From Arthrobacter luteolus NBRC 107841 (GTDB taxonomy: Bacteria; Actinomycetota; Actinomycetes; Actinomycetales; Micrococcaceae), in assembly GCF_001552075.1 (NCBI RefSeq), contig NZ_BCQM01000001.1, forward strand, positions 682,001-746,000: a DNA stretch of 64,000 nt, read 5' to 3'. Below are positions 24,916 to 33,275 of this stretch, one piece after another; the stretch's first letter is position 1, and each line of letters opens with the position of its first letter. Under the pieces are notes generated by a model. It saw only the letters and a program-made list of their open reading frames with translations, had not been told where the DNA came from and did not search any database. The position numbers were made by a program, and so were the translations under genes.

Positions 24916-25599
24916 CTAGAAGTCGGGCACCATTTCCTGCGAGCTGTCCCAGGGCAGGGTCCAGCCCAGCTGGTTGAACAGGTTGTCGAGGATCAGGGCG
25001 GTAAACCCCCAGACCACCACGCCGTTCACCAGGAACGCCGGCCCGCGGTGCTCCTGCCCGCCGCGGGCCACCACCGTGGTGCGCCGGTTTGCCGGGTTCA
25101 GCAGGTCCGCCACCGGAACCCGGAAAACGGAGGCCGATTCGGCTTCGTCCACCACGTCCACCGGGGTGGGGCGGTCCCACCAGCCCAGGACCGGTGTGAC
25201 CAGGAAATTGCTCACCGGCAGGCCCACCTGCGGCAGCGTGCCCAGCACCCGCACGCCCGCAGGGTCCAGGCCGGTCTCCTCGTTGGCTTCCCTCAGCGCA
25301 GCGGCAACCGGATCGGCGTCGGCTTCGTCCACACCGCCGCCGGGGAAGGCGACCTGACCGGGATGCGCATTGAGCGTAGCGGCCCGCTCCACGAACAGCA
25401 CGTCGAGGTCATCGGGCACGGCGTCAGCGTGGAACCCTGCGGGATCCTCGTCCAGCACGCCGAACAGAATGAGGACCGCAGCCGGCCGGGCCTGGGCAGG
25501 ATCGACGGCGCGGGTTAGGAAACGCAGGTCCTCGCTGAGGCTGCCGCGTCCCGCCGTGACCTGCGCGCCGAAGGCTTCCAGCTGGGCCTGGGCGCTCAT
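24916..25599 (-). CDS. CoA-pyrophosphatase-type Nudix hydrolase
   Basis: A 227-residue Nudix protein. The Nudix box GGVDEADADPVAAALREANEETGLDP (G-x5-E-x7-REUxEExGU) lies at about residues 95-118 and is preceded by VLFVERAATLNAHPGQVAFPGG, which resembles the UPF0035 CoA motif (LLTKRSxxLRxHxGQVxFPGG). Expected reaction: cleavage of CoA to 3',5'-ADP and 4'-phosphopantetheine. The start overlaps the nth stop by 4 bases (ATGA), so the pair is coupled. Its stop is adjacent to the convergent polymerase stop. Confidence 0.85.
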   Translation of the reverse strand: MSAQAQLEAFGAQVTAGRGSLSEDLRFLTRAVDPAQARPAAVLILFGVLDEDPAGFHADAVPDDLDVLFVERAATLNAHPGQVAFPGGGVDEADADPVAAALREANEETGLDPAGVRVLGTLPQVGLPVSNFLVTPVLGWWDRPTPVDVVDEAESASVFRVPVADLLNPANRRTTVVARGGQEHRGPAFLVNGVVVWGFTALILDNLFNQLGWTLPWDSSQEMVPDF

Positions 25600-26387
25600 G
25601 CTTCGAGGCCGTAGCCGGCAGCACGCAGCTCGGCCCGGGTCTCCGAGGCCAGCATCCGTGCCAGAAGTTCCTCGCGCCCCGGAGCCAGCTCATACTTGAG
25701 CAGTTTGCGTGCCTTCTCCGGATCGGTTTCGCCTTCGCCGAAGGACGGGCACAGCTGGGCGACGGCGCAGACTCCGCAGGCCGGTTTTTTGGCGTGGCAT
25801 ACCCGGCGGCCATGGAAAACCACCCGGTTGGACAGCGGCGTCCAGTCTTTGGGCTCAAAGAGCTGCGCAACGTCCTCCTCAACCTTCACCGGGTCCTTGG
25901 ACGTGGTCCAGCCAAACCGCCTGGAAAGCCGGAGGAAGTGGGTGTCCACGGTGATGCCGGGAACTCCGAACGCGTTGCCCAGCACCACGTTCGCCGTTTT
26001 GCGCCCCACGCCGGCCAGCTTGACCAGGTCCTCGAGCCTGTCCGGCACCTCGCCGTCGTAATCATCAACAATCTGGGTTGCCAGCTTTTTGATGGCCGCG
26101 GACTTGGCGCGGAAGAATCCCGTGGGCCGGATCAGTTCCTGCAGTTCTGACTCGTCGGCTTCCGCCAGGGCCTGCGGGTTGGGATACCGGGCGAAGAGGA
26201 CCGGGGTGACGGCGTTGACCCTGACGTCGGTGGTCTGCGCCGAGAGCACGGTGGCGATGAGGAGTTCGAACGCGTTCGTGAAGTCCAGTTCGGCGACCGC
26301 ATAGGGGTAGAGCTCCCCCAGCAGCCGGTTGATCTTCCGGGCCCGGCGCTTCAGGGCCAGCAGGGAGGCATCGTTGCCGGTTGCCAT
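25596..26387 (-). CDS. nth: Endonuclease III (DNA glycosylase/AP lyase)
   Basis: About 263 residues, a little longer than E. coli Nth because of a C-terminal tail. The helix-hairpin-helix LVKLAGVGRKTANVVLG with the catalytic Lys, the catalytic Asp in VDTHFLRLSRR, and the [4Fe-4S] cluster cysteines CHAKKPACGVCAVAQLC (C-x6-C-x2-C-x5-C) are all intact. It removes oxidised pyrimidines and nicks the AP site. The start is taken as ATG 26387 (MATGND), with AAGGAC about 9 bases upstream; an in-frame GTG at 26405 is possible. Coupled to the Nudix gene. Confidence 0.95.
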   Translation of the reverse strand: MATGNDASLLALKRRARKINRLLGELYPYAVAELDFTNAFELLIATVLSAQTTDVRVNAVTPVLFARYPNPQALAEADESELQELIRPTGFFRAKSAAIKKLATQIVDDYDGEVPDRLEDLVKLAGVGRKTANVVLGNAFGVPGITVDTHFLRLSRRFGWTTSKDPVKVEEDVAQLFEPKDWTPLSNRVVFHGRRVCHAKKPACGVCAVAQLCPSFGEGETDPEKARKLLKYELAPGREELLARMLASETRAELRAAGYGLEA

Positions 26388-26412
26388 GGGATTCGTGTCC
26401 TTCACAGTCAGC

Positions 26413-26456
26413 GATGCCCCGGTGCGCCCTCTCAGCGGAGGGCGGACCGGGGCATC
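26413..26456 (-). terminator. Terminator between the membrane-protein gene and nth
   Basis: Arms GATGCCCCGGT and CGCCCTC pair with their complements around the loop TCAGCG, with one G-G mismatch. It lies 10-50 bases past the stop of the upstream gene on the minus strand. Confidence 0.7.
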
Positions 26457-26465
26457 GGCAAGGGT

Positions 26466-27794
26466 TTAGTGCCCGGAGTTGTCGTCGCTGACGCGCTCGA
26501 TGTTGGTGAGATCCCGCAGCACGCCGATGCGCCCGGTGCGCTTGTCCTGGACCAGGAATTCGTGGCCGCGGTCTTCCAGACCCAGCTCCCAGTCGCCCGG
26601 GTAGAACATAAACAGCGGCAGGCCGGTGCGCTCATCAACAATCTGGCGCGGGGTGCCGACGGCAAACCAGAAGGCCTCCACCACGTTTTCATTCTCTTCG
26701 CGGGTGGCGGAGATCGACTCCTGGGCCTGCGTGGCCGGCTGGCTGGAGGACGCCGCGCCGGAGGCGACGGCAGGGTTCACCGTGGTGGCCGGCAGGGACT
26801 CCCCGGCCGGTGCCTGGGATTCGGCGGCGGGCCTGTGCTGGGCCGCGTCCGACGGCGATGCTGCGGCGGCCTGAGCACCGGCGCCGGCGCCGGCAGGGGT
26901 GCCAGCCGCTGAGGCAGCGCCCGCAGCAGCGGCGGCACCGGCCAGGCCTGCGGCTCCGGTTCCCGCGGTCTGCTGCTGGTCAGCACCGGTCTGGGCGGGC
27001 CGCCCGGTGTCAGCACGGTTTTCTCCGTGCCCGGCGTTGAAGGCGGGACGACTCTGGTCTCGCGCGTCGGGCGCGGCACCGGCCTGGCCGGAACCTGCCT
27101 GGCCTGTTCCTGCCGGGCCGGCACCCGTCTGGGCAGCACCTGTGTGGGCAGCTCCGGCCGGGTTGCGGCCAAACGTGCCGGCGGCAGCCGGGGCGGCGGG
27201 CGCTCCCGCGGCGGGGCCCTCCGGCTTGGGAGACGGAACAGGCTTGGGCGCGCGGTGCAGCGGAGCGGCGTCCCGGGCCACCGGGTGGGCCGGGATTTCC
27301 GTGCGGCCCTGGAAGTCTTCCGAGAAGGGAGGAATGTGCGGAGCGAAGGTTGTTGCCGCCACCAGCACTACGGAACCGATCAGCCCGATCAGTGAGCCAA
27401 TGCTGAAGACGTAGACCAGCTGCAGGAAGAAGAAGATAACGGCCAGCACGGCTATCACGGAGGCGAACTGGTCCACCGACAGTGAGCCGACCCGCAGCTT
27501 CATGTCCGGAGCCAGGCGCCGGGCGATAAACAGGCCCGCGGCAAGCAGGGGCATGATGATGCCGATGCCAACGTAGAAGAGGCTGAACGCGGTCCACAGG
27601 TTCAGTCCGCTGCCAATGGTGAAGGGCAGTACGCTTCCCACCAGCATCACCAGGACGGCGGAACCCACCACGATGTCACGCAGCCCGAACGGACCGGCGA
27701 CAGCCTGCTGCCGGGTTCCCTCCGCCGAGGCCTGCCGCGGCGCTGGCGCGTTCACGTTTGTGCTGGCCTCGTTCTCGACATGGGGATGGTTCAT
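26466..27794 (-). CDS. Membrane protein with long Ala/Gly/Pro-rich linker and conserved C-terminal domain
   Basis: A 442-residue protein of unrecognised function. Residues 1-35 are polar, then about four hydrophobic segments span residues 38-155 (VVGSAVLVMLVGSVLPFTIG, LFYVGIGIIMPLLAAGLFIA, FASVIAVLAVIFFFLQLVYVFS, LIGLIGSVVLVAATTFA). About 200 residues of low-complexity Ala, Gly, Pro and Gln follow (GAGPAGTGQAGSGQAG and similar). The last ~65 residues (ENVVEAFWFAVGTPRQIVDERTGLPLFMFYPGDWELGLEDRG...) look folded and are the likely functional part, carried in the cytoplasm or outside on a flexible tether. Start at ATG 27794 with CGGAGA upstream; a longer reading has an unlikely N-terminus. Divergent from acs. 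Confidence 0.6.
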   Translation of the reverse strand: MNHPHVENEASTNVNAPAPRQASAEGTRQQAVAGPFGLRDIVVGSAVLVMLVGSVLPFTIGSGLNLWTAFSLFYVGIGIIMPLLAAGLFIARRLAPDMKLRVGSLSVDQFASVIAVLAVIFFFLQLVYVFSIGSLIGLIGSVVLVAATTFAPHIPPFSEDFQGRTEIPAHPVARDAAPLHRAPKPVPSPKPEGPAAGAPAAPAAAGTFGRNPAGAAHTGAAQTGAGPAGTGQAGSGQAGAAPDARDQSRPAFNAGHGENRADTGRPAQTGADQQQTAGTGAAGLAGAAAAAGAASAAGTPAGAGAGAQAAAASPSDAAQHRPAAESQAPAGESLPATTVNPAVASGAASSSQPATQAQESISATREENENVVEAFWFAVGTPRQIVDERTGLPLFMFYPGDWELGLEDRGHEFLVQDKRTGRIGVLRDLTNIERVSDDNSGH

Positions 27795-28115
27795 TCTGGT
27801 CTCCGTTCCGACAGCAGCCAACCGGAAGGCGGGTGCGCCGACCGTGCAGGACACCGCATGCGCAGGGCCACAAGCGGATTGCTTTCAGTGACAGCCTAGT
27901 CAACGGCGGCAGGACAGACTACCCGGATCACGTCTCCGGCAGCCTGCGGACCCTACCGTTTACCGCATAATTACCGCGCTTCACGGCGGCCGGTGTGAGC
28001 GGTGCCACAACATTGTTCCAGTCGCGTTAGGGTTAGGAGAACATCCGAATAACCCCCGCCGGCCGGGCGCCAGCCCGGCTTCAGGCCGGGTTCGAGCCAA
28101 CCGAAAGGGTCCGCG
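27795..28115. other. 321-base divergent intergenic region, membrane-protein gene and acs
   Basis: Holds the two promoters. Close to acs there is a GC-rich hairpin (CCCGGC-TTCAG-GCCGGG near 28074-28090) in what would be the 5' untranslated region. No gene or clear operator is seen. Confidence 0.4.
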
Positions 28116-30104
28116 ATGTCTGATCAGCTTCCGGTCAAACAGCATGGTGACGCACTGGAGAACCTGTACCATGAGCACCGCAGTTTTCCGCCGAGCGCAG
28201 AATTTTCCGCAGCCGCAGTGGCACAGCCTGAACTGTACGAGGAGGCTGCTGCCGAAGGTCCGGAGTTCTGGGCCAAGCAGGCGCGGCAGCTGCTGACCTG
28301 GGACGAGGATTTCACCCAGACCCTGGACTGGACCGGAGCACCGTTCGCGAAGTGGTTTGTGGGCGGCAAGCTCAACGCTGCCTACAACGCCCTGGACCGC
28401 CATGTCGAGGAAGGCCGCGGCGACCGCGTCGCCATCTACTTTGAAGGTGAACCCGGCGACACCCGCACCTACACCTATGCGGAACTCACCGAAGAGGTCA
28501 AGAAGGCCGCCAATGCCTTCGAATCCCTCGGCGTGAGCAAGGGCGACCGGGTAGCCGTGTACCTGCCGATGATCCCCGAAGCGGTCATCACCATGCTTGC
28601 CTGTGCCCGGATTGGCGCCGTCCACTCGGTGGTCTTCGGCGGCTTCTCCGCCGATGCACTGCGCAGCCGGATCGACGACGCCGAAGCCAAGCTGGTTGTC
28701 ACAGCTGACGGCTCCTACCGGCGCGGCAAGCCGAGCCAGCTCAAGCCTGCGGTGGATGAGTCGCTGCGGAAGGACGGCCACACGGTTGGCCACGTCGTCG
28801 TCGTCAAGCGCAACGGCCAGCCGGTGGAATGGACCGAGGGCCGCGATGTGTGGTGGGACGACGTCGTCTCCTCCGCGAGCGCCGAGCACACCGCTGTGCC
28901 GCACGATTCCGAGCACCCGCTGTTCATCCTGTACACCTCGGGCACCACCGGAAAACCCAAGGGCATCCTGCACACCACCGGCGGCTACCTGACGCAGACC
29001 GCGTTCACCCACCGGGCAACCTTCGACCTCAAGCCCGAGACCGATGTCTACTGGTGCACCGCGGACATCGGCTGGGTCACCGGCCACAGCTACGTCACGT
29101 ACGCCCCGCTGATCAACGGTGCCACCCAGCTCATGTACGAAGGCACCCCGGACAGCCCGCATCAGGGCCGCTGGTGGGAACTCGTGGAGAAGTACAAGGT
29201 CAGCATCCTCTACACGGCTCCGACTGCGATCCGCACGTGCATGAAGTGGGGACGGGATATCCCGGGCAAGTTCAACCTGGATTCCATCCGCGTGCTCGGC
29301 AGCGTGGGCGAGCCCATCAACCCGGAAGCCTGGATGTGGTACCGCACGGTGATCGGCGGCAACGGCGGGAAGAAGGAAACCCCGGCTCCGATCGTCGACA
29401 CCTGGTGGCAGACCGAAACGGGCGCCCACATGATCACCCCGCTGCCCGGCATCACTGCCACCAAGCCCGGCTCCGCGCAGGTGCCGGTCCCGGGGATCAC
29501 CGTGGACGTGGTGGATGAGATGGGCGAATCGGTTCCGGACGGCTCCGGCGGTTTCCTGGTGATCCGTGAGCCGTGGCCTGCCATGCTGCGCGGCATCTGG
29601 GGAGACCCGGAGCGGTTCAAGGAGACCTACTGGTCCCGTTTCGACAACATGTACTTCGCCGGTGACGGCGCCAAGAAGGACGAGGACGGCGATATCTGGC
29701 TGCTCGGCCGGGTGGATGACGTGATGAATGTGTCCGGCCACCGGCTCTCCACCACCGAGATCGAATCCGCCCTGGTCAGCCATCCGTCGGTGGCGGAAGC
29801 TGCCGTGGTCGGAGCCACCGACGAAACCACCGGTGAGGCCGTGGTCGCGTTCGTCATCCTGCGCGGCAGTGCCAAGGACGACGACGATATCGTCGCCACC
29901 CTGCGCAACCACGTGGGCAAGGAGATCGGCCCGATCGCCAAGCCGCGGCACATCCTGGTGGTCCCCGAACTGCCGAAGACCCGCTCCGGCAAGATCATGC
30001 GGCGCCTGCTCAAGGACGTGGCCGAGGGCCGCGAGCCCGGCGATTCGAGCACGCTGGCGGACAACACCGTGATGTCCCAGATCGCGGAGTCACTGCGGAA
30101 GTAG
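28116..30104 (+). CDS. acs: Acetyl-CoA synthetase
   Basis: A 662-residue AMP-forming enzyme, standard length. It makes acetyl-CoA from acetate, CoA and ATP through acetyl-AMP. Motifs: ATP-binding P-loop [29 protein letters not shown], the adenylate motif [20 protein letters not shown] with the [12 protein letters not shown] hinge, and RSGKIMRR with Lys626, the acetylation-regulated catalytic Lys. N-terminal [10 protein letters not shown] and [17 protein letters not shown] are typical of Acs. ATG at 28116 with AAAGGG 6 bases upstream. Monocistronic, ended by a strong bidirectional hairpin. Confidence 0.97.
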   Translation: MSDQLPVKQHGDALENLYHEHRSFPPSAEFSAAAVAQPELYEEAAAEGPEFWAKQARQLLTWDEDFTQTLDWTGAPFAKWFVGGKLNAAYNALDRHVEEGRGDRVAIYFEGEPGDTRTYTYAELTEEVKKAANAFESLGVSKGDRVAVYLPMIPEAVITMLACARIGAVHSVVFGGFSADALRSRIDDAEAKLVVTADGSYRRGKPSQLKPAVDESLRKDGHTVGHVVVVKRNGQPVEWTEGRDVWWDDVVSSASAEHTAVPHDSEHPLFILYTSGTTGKPKGILHTTGGYLTQTAFTHRATFDLKPETDVYWCTADIGWVTGHSYVTYAPLINGATQLMYEGTPDSPHQGRWWELVEKYKVSILYTAPTAIRTCMKWGRDIPGKFNLDSIRVLGSVGEPINPEAWMWYRTVIGGNGGKKETPAPIVDTWWQTETGAHMITPLPGITATKPGSAQVPVPGITVDVVDEMGESVPDGSGGFLVIREPWPAMLRGIWGDPERFKETYWSRFDNMYFAGDGAKKDEDGDIWLLGRVDDVMNVSGHRLSTTEIESALVSHPSVAEAAVVGATDETTGEAVVAFVILRGSAKDDDDIVATLRNHVGKEIGPIAKPRHILVVPELPKTRSGKIMRRLLKDVAEGREPGDSSTLADNTVMSQIAESLRK

Positions 30105-30135
30105 CCGGCGCCGGCCAACCGGCCGTGCGCTAAAT

Positions 30136-30172
30136 GAGAGGTGCCCCTCCCAACCGGGAAGGGGCACCTCTC
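30136..30172. terminator. Bidirectional terminator between acs and ohr
   Basis: GAGAGGTGCCCCT-CCC pairs with GGGAAGGGGCACCTCTC (one bulge) around a 4-base loop; TTTA follows. It serves both convergent genes. Confidence 0.8.
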
Positions 30173-30195
30173 GTTTATTGCGTGGAAAGACGTGG

Positions 30196-30618
30196 TCAGC
30201 CGACGACGGCGTCCACCTCCACCTCAATGTTGCCGCGGGTCGCATTGGAGTACGGGCACACCTGGTGGGCTTCTTCAACGAGCTTGTCCGCCATGGCCTG
30301 GTCCACACCGGACATCTCTGCATGCAGGGCAACGGCGAGCTGGAAGCCGCCCTCCGCGGTGGGATTGATGCTCACCTCCGAGGTGACGGCGCTGTCGCTG
30401 ATCGTCACCTTGGCCCGGCGGGCGACCAGCTTCAGTGCGGAGTGGAAGCAGGCAGCATAACCAACGGCGAAGAGCTGCTCCGGGTTGGTGGCGCCCCCGG
30501 CCCCGCCCATTTCCTTCGGCACGGCCAGCTCCACGTCGAGCAGCCCGTCGCTGCTGCGGGCCGCGCCGTCCCGGCCTTCGCCGGTGGCTGTGGCAACTGC
30601 TGTGTAAAGGGCACTCAT
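30196..30618 (-). CDS. ohr: Organic hydroperoxide resistance protein Ohr
   Basis: A 140-residue OsmC/Ohr-family peroxidase. It reduces fatty-acid and other organic hydroperoxides with two active cysteines: Cys57 in YAACFHSAL and Cys121 in VCPYSNATRGN; Arg21 and the ATNPEQLFAVGYAACF context are typical of Ohr rather than OsmC. Start ATG 30618 with AAGGAG 5 bases upstream. It is divergent from a TetR gene with a perfect operator palindrome between them; the usual Ohr regulator is the MarR-family OhrR, which is not seen here. Confidence 0.93.
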   Translation of the reverse strand: MSALYTAVATATGEGRDGAARSSDGLLDVELAVPKEMGGAGGATNPEQLFAVGYAACFHSALKLVARRAKVTISDSAVTSEVSINPTAEGGFQLAVALHAEMSGVDQAMADKLVEEAHQVCPYSNATRGNIEVEVDAVVG

Positions 30619-30676
30619 GGAAACTCCTTGGGGTAGGAAGTGGTTGCAGCGAGGGCGGGACTACCCGCCGTTCACC

Positions 30677-30702
30677 AAGTAGACTAACTAGTACGTCTAC
30701 TT
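30677..30702. promoter_or_regulatory. Perfect operator palindrome between ohr and tetR
   Basis: AAGTAGAC-N10-GTCTACTT, with a central ACTAGT. Arms of 8 bases, perfectly symmetrical. It also holds TAGACT/TACTAG-like -10 candidates, so binding would block transcription in both directions. Probably the site of the adjacent TetR protein. Confidence 0.65.
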
Positions 30703-30731
30703 AAAGCCAATGATCACAGGAGGCCCCATCC

Positions 30732-31319
30732 ATGGCACCCGACCTTCCCGCCAAGGGCCGGCCCGTCCGGGAGCGCCTCCTGGACACCGCCGGCACGCTC
30801 TTCTACCGCGAGGGCATCCGCGCGGTGAGCGCGGACAAGATCATCGCGGCGGCGGGCACCACCAAGGTGACCTTCTACCGGCACTTCCCCACGAAGGACG
30901 ATCTGGTGGCCGCGTACCTGGACGAGCAGTCCAGGCGGATCCGTGAGGCCGCCGGCCGGCTTCCGGACGACCCCTGCGAGGCCCTCACCGGCCTCGCAGC
31001 CGCCATGGGCGAGGAGGCCTGCCGTCCGGGTTTCCGCGGCTGTCCCTTTATCAACGCTGCGGCTGAATACCCGGACCCGGGCCATCCCGTGCGTGCCGCC
31101 GTCGACCGGCACCGCACCTGGTTCCACACCCTGGTGGCAGGGCTGGTGGCCCGCCTGGGCGCTGCGGATCCGGAAGCCGCCGCCAGCCAGCTGGTTATGC
31201 TGCGCGACGGCGCCATGGTGCACGGATACGTCTCGGAACCGGGCGGTGTGGGTGCTGCCATGCTGCAGGCCGGCCGGGCCGTCCTGCGGCTGCACATGCC
31301 GGAGCCCGTCACCGCCTAG
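30732..31319 (+). CDS. TetR-family regulator, probable controller of ohr
   Basis: A 195-residue TetR protein. The helix-turn-helix is in VSADKIIAAAGTTKVTFYRHFPTKDDLVAAY (about residues 31-61). The ligand-binding half contains CRPGFRGCPFINAAAEY, with two cysteines 8 residues apart next to a conserved GCPF-N segment found in several TetR subgroups. The divergent ohr gene and the palindrome over both promoters suggest autoregulation and control of ohr; a thiol-based peroxide sensor is possible but not shown. Ends 129 bases before the transporter gene. Confidence 0.82.
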   Translation: MAPDLPAKGRPVRERLLDTAGTLFYREGIRAVSADKIIAAAGTTKVTFYRHFPTKDDLVAAYLDEQSRRIREAAGRLPDDPCEALTGLAAAMGEEACRPGFRGCPFINAAAEYPDPGHPVRAAVDRHRTWFHTLVAGLVARLGAADPEAAASQLVMLRDGAMVHGYVSEPGGVGAAMLQAGRAVLRLHMPEPVTA

Positions 31320-31448
31320 ACGCCCGCTCCCAAGGCATCCCCGCAGGCCGGAGTGTGGAACGGGGACGAAATCAAGCCGGCGCGAAGAATCGTGACGTTG
31401 GGCTCATCAAGTGGCGAAACCCCTCCGCAGCTAGCACAATCAGCAGTT

Positions 31449-32777
31449 GTGTCTACTACCTCCACAGCAGTGAACCCCGCCCAGCGTGCACGGATGGCCC
31501 GCAGGGTTGCCGGTGCCTCCTTTGTCGGAACCGCGTTGGAATCCTATGACTTCTACGTCTTCGGCACCGCCGCCGCGCTGATCCTGAACCGGGTGTTCTT
31601 CCCGGCCGTGGACCCGCTGACCGGAACACTCCTGGCCTTCCTGTCCCTCGGCATGGGGTTCATCGCCCGGCCGCTGGGGGCCGTGCTCTTCGGACACATC
31701 GGTGACCGGATCGGACGGAAGAAGTCGCTGATCTACACCATCGTCCTGATGGGCGTGGCCACCGGAGTGATCGGCCTGCTGCCGGACTACAGCACCATCG
31801 GCGTCTGGGCACCGGTCCTGCTGGTGACCCTGCGCCTGCTCCAGGGCCTGGCCGTGGGCGGTGAATGGGGCGGCGCCGTCCTGATCGCCAGCGAACACGC
31901 CGAGCCCAGGAAACGCGCCCTCTTCGCCGCGATCCCCCAGATCGGTTCCCCGGTCGGCACGATCATGGTCACCGCAACCTTCCTGGTCCTCACCCAGGTC
32001 TCCCCCGAAGCCATGGAAGCCGGCGTCTGGCGCATCCCGTTCCTGCTGGCCTTCCCGTTTATGGCTGTGGCGCTCTACCTCCGGCTGGCCATCGATGAAA
32101 CTCCGGTCTTCAAGGACGTCGCCGAGCACCATCAGGTGGCCCGGGTCCCAGTCCTCGAGGTGCTCCGCACCCAGCGCGCCGCCGTCGTCATCGCCATGGC
32201 CGCCGCACTGCTGGGCATCGGATCCTACTTCCTGATGACCACCTACACCCAGGCCTACGGTGTGTCCGAACTGGGGCTGTCCGAGTCCACCGTCCTGAAC
32301 GCAGCGCTCGTAGGCTCGATCCTGCAGCTGGCCACTATTCCGGCCTTCGGCTACCTGGCCACCAAAATCGGTTCGGCGAAGGTGGTGGCCGCAGGCGCAG
32401 CCTGCACCCTGCTGATTTCCTTCCCGCTGTACTACCTGATCAGCATCGCCAACCAGCCGGTGTACATCCTCACCATCCTGATCGGCGGCATCTTCCCGAC
32501 GGCGGCCTGGGCAGCACTGGGCGGGCTGATGGCGGATCTGTTCCCGGCACGCACGGGTTTCACCGCCATGTCCCTGGCGTACAGCTTCGCGGGAATCGCG
32601 GCCGGGTTCACCCCGGCGGTCACGCAGCTCTTCTCCAATGCCACCGGGGCGGCCTGGTGGCATCCCGGCGCGGTGCTGGCGCTGATGTCCCTGATCACCA
32701 TCGGCGGCGCACTGGCAGCGGGCCGGATGACCCGGGCCCGGGCGCTGGCCGATGCCGGAACCCCGGTTGCGGCATAG
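31449..32777 (+). CDS. MHS-family metabolite:H+ symporter (ShiA-like candidate)
   Basis: About 442 residues from GTG 31449. It is a major facilitator with 12 hydrophobic segments, of the metabolite:H+ symporter group: the loop 2-3 motif GHIGDRIGRKKSL, VGGEWGGAVLIASEHA in TM5 and the N-terminal GTALESYDFYVFGTAAAL match shikimate, alpha-ketoglutarate or proline/betaine symporters. An in-frame GTG upstream (31353) would add 32 residues of low quality. Because type II dehydroquinase follows only 8 bases later, shikimate or quinate is a reasonable substrate guess. Not proven by sequence alone. Confidence 0.82.
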   Translation: MSTTSTAVNPAQRARMARRVAGASFVGTALESYDFYVFGTAAALILNRVFFPAVDPLTGTLLAFLSLGMGFIARPLGAVLFGHIGDRIGRKKSLIYTIVLMGVATGVIGLLPDYSTIGVWAPVLLVTLRLLQGLAVGGEWGGAVLIASEHAEPRKRALFAAIPQIGSPVGTIMVTATFLVLTQVSPEAMEAGVWRIPFLLAFPFMAVALYLRLAIDETPVFKDVAEHHQVARVPVLEVLRTQRAAVVIAMAAALLGIGSYFLMTTYTQAYGVSELGLSESTVLNAALVGSILQLATIPAFGYLATKIGSAKVVAAGAACTLLISFPLYYLISIANQPVYILTILIGGIFPTAAWAALGGLMADLFPARTGFTAMSLAYSFAGIAAGFTPAVTQLFSNATGAAWWHPGAVLALMSLITIGGALAAGRMTRARALADAGTPVAA

Positions 32778-32785
32778 TTGATCCC

Positions 32786-33250
32786 ATGACTACCGAACGC
32801 ACCCGCAACCTCCTGGTCCTGAACGGCCCGAACCTGAACCTGCTGGGCACCCGCGAGCCCGCCGTCTACGGCACCGGCACCCTGGACGACGTCGAAGCCG
32901 CGGCCGTCGCCGCCGCCCAGGCGCACGGCTGGACCGTGGACTGCATCCAGTCCAACCACGAGGGCGACCTGCTCGATGCGATCCACGGTGCGCCGGGACT
33001 CGCGGACGCCATCGTCATCAACCCCGCCGCCTACAGCCATACGTCAGTGGCGCTGCGGGACGCACTGTCCGGTGTGGGGCTGCCCGTCGTGGAAGTGCAT
33101 TTGAGCAACATCCACCAGCGGGAAGAGTTCCGCCACCACTCGTTTGTCTCCGCGGTGGCGGAGGTCGTGATCTGCGGCGCTGGAATTGCCGGCTACCGCA
33201 TGGCCGTGGAGTACCTCGCCGAGTCGCTGGACGCCAAGGCAGAGCAGTAA
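32786..33250 (+). CDS. aroQ: Type II 3-dehydroquinate dehydratase
   Basis: A 154-residue dehydroquinase of the small dodecameric class. It converts 3-dehydroquinate to 3-dehydroshikimate, in aromatic amino acid synthesis or quinate breakdown. Motifs: LVLNGPNLNLLGTREPAVYG (Tyr and Arg of the active site and lid), QSNHEGDLLDAIH, VINPAAYSHTSVALRDAL with the catalytic His, and VEVHLSNIHQREEFRHHS. The start ATG 32786 is 8 bases after the symporter stop and has no spaced Shine-Dalgarno; CATAGT 7 bases upstream may make it partly leaderless. Pairing with the symporter suggests a catabolic or uptake-linked role. Confidence 0.95.
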   Translation: MTTERTRNLLVLNGPNLNLLGTREPAVYGTGTLDDVEAAAVAAAQAHGWTVDCIQSNHEGDLLDAIHGAPGLADAIVINPAAYSHTSVALRDALSGVGLPVVEVHLSNIHQREEFRHHSFVSAVAEVVICGAGIAGYRMAVEYLAESLDAKAEQ

Positions 33251-33275
33251 CAATCCCTGCGGCAGCCGCCCGCAG

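Noticed and set aside
27981-29951. 656-codon minus-strand frame opposite acs
   Set aside because: Antisense shadow of a highly conserved acetyl-CoA synthetase.
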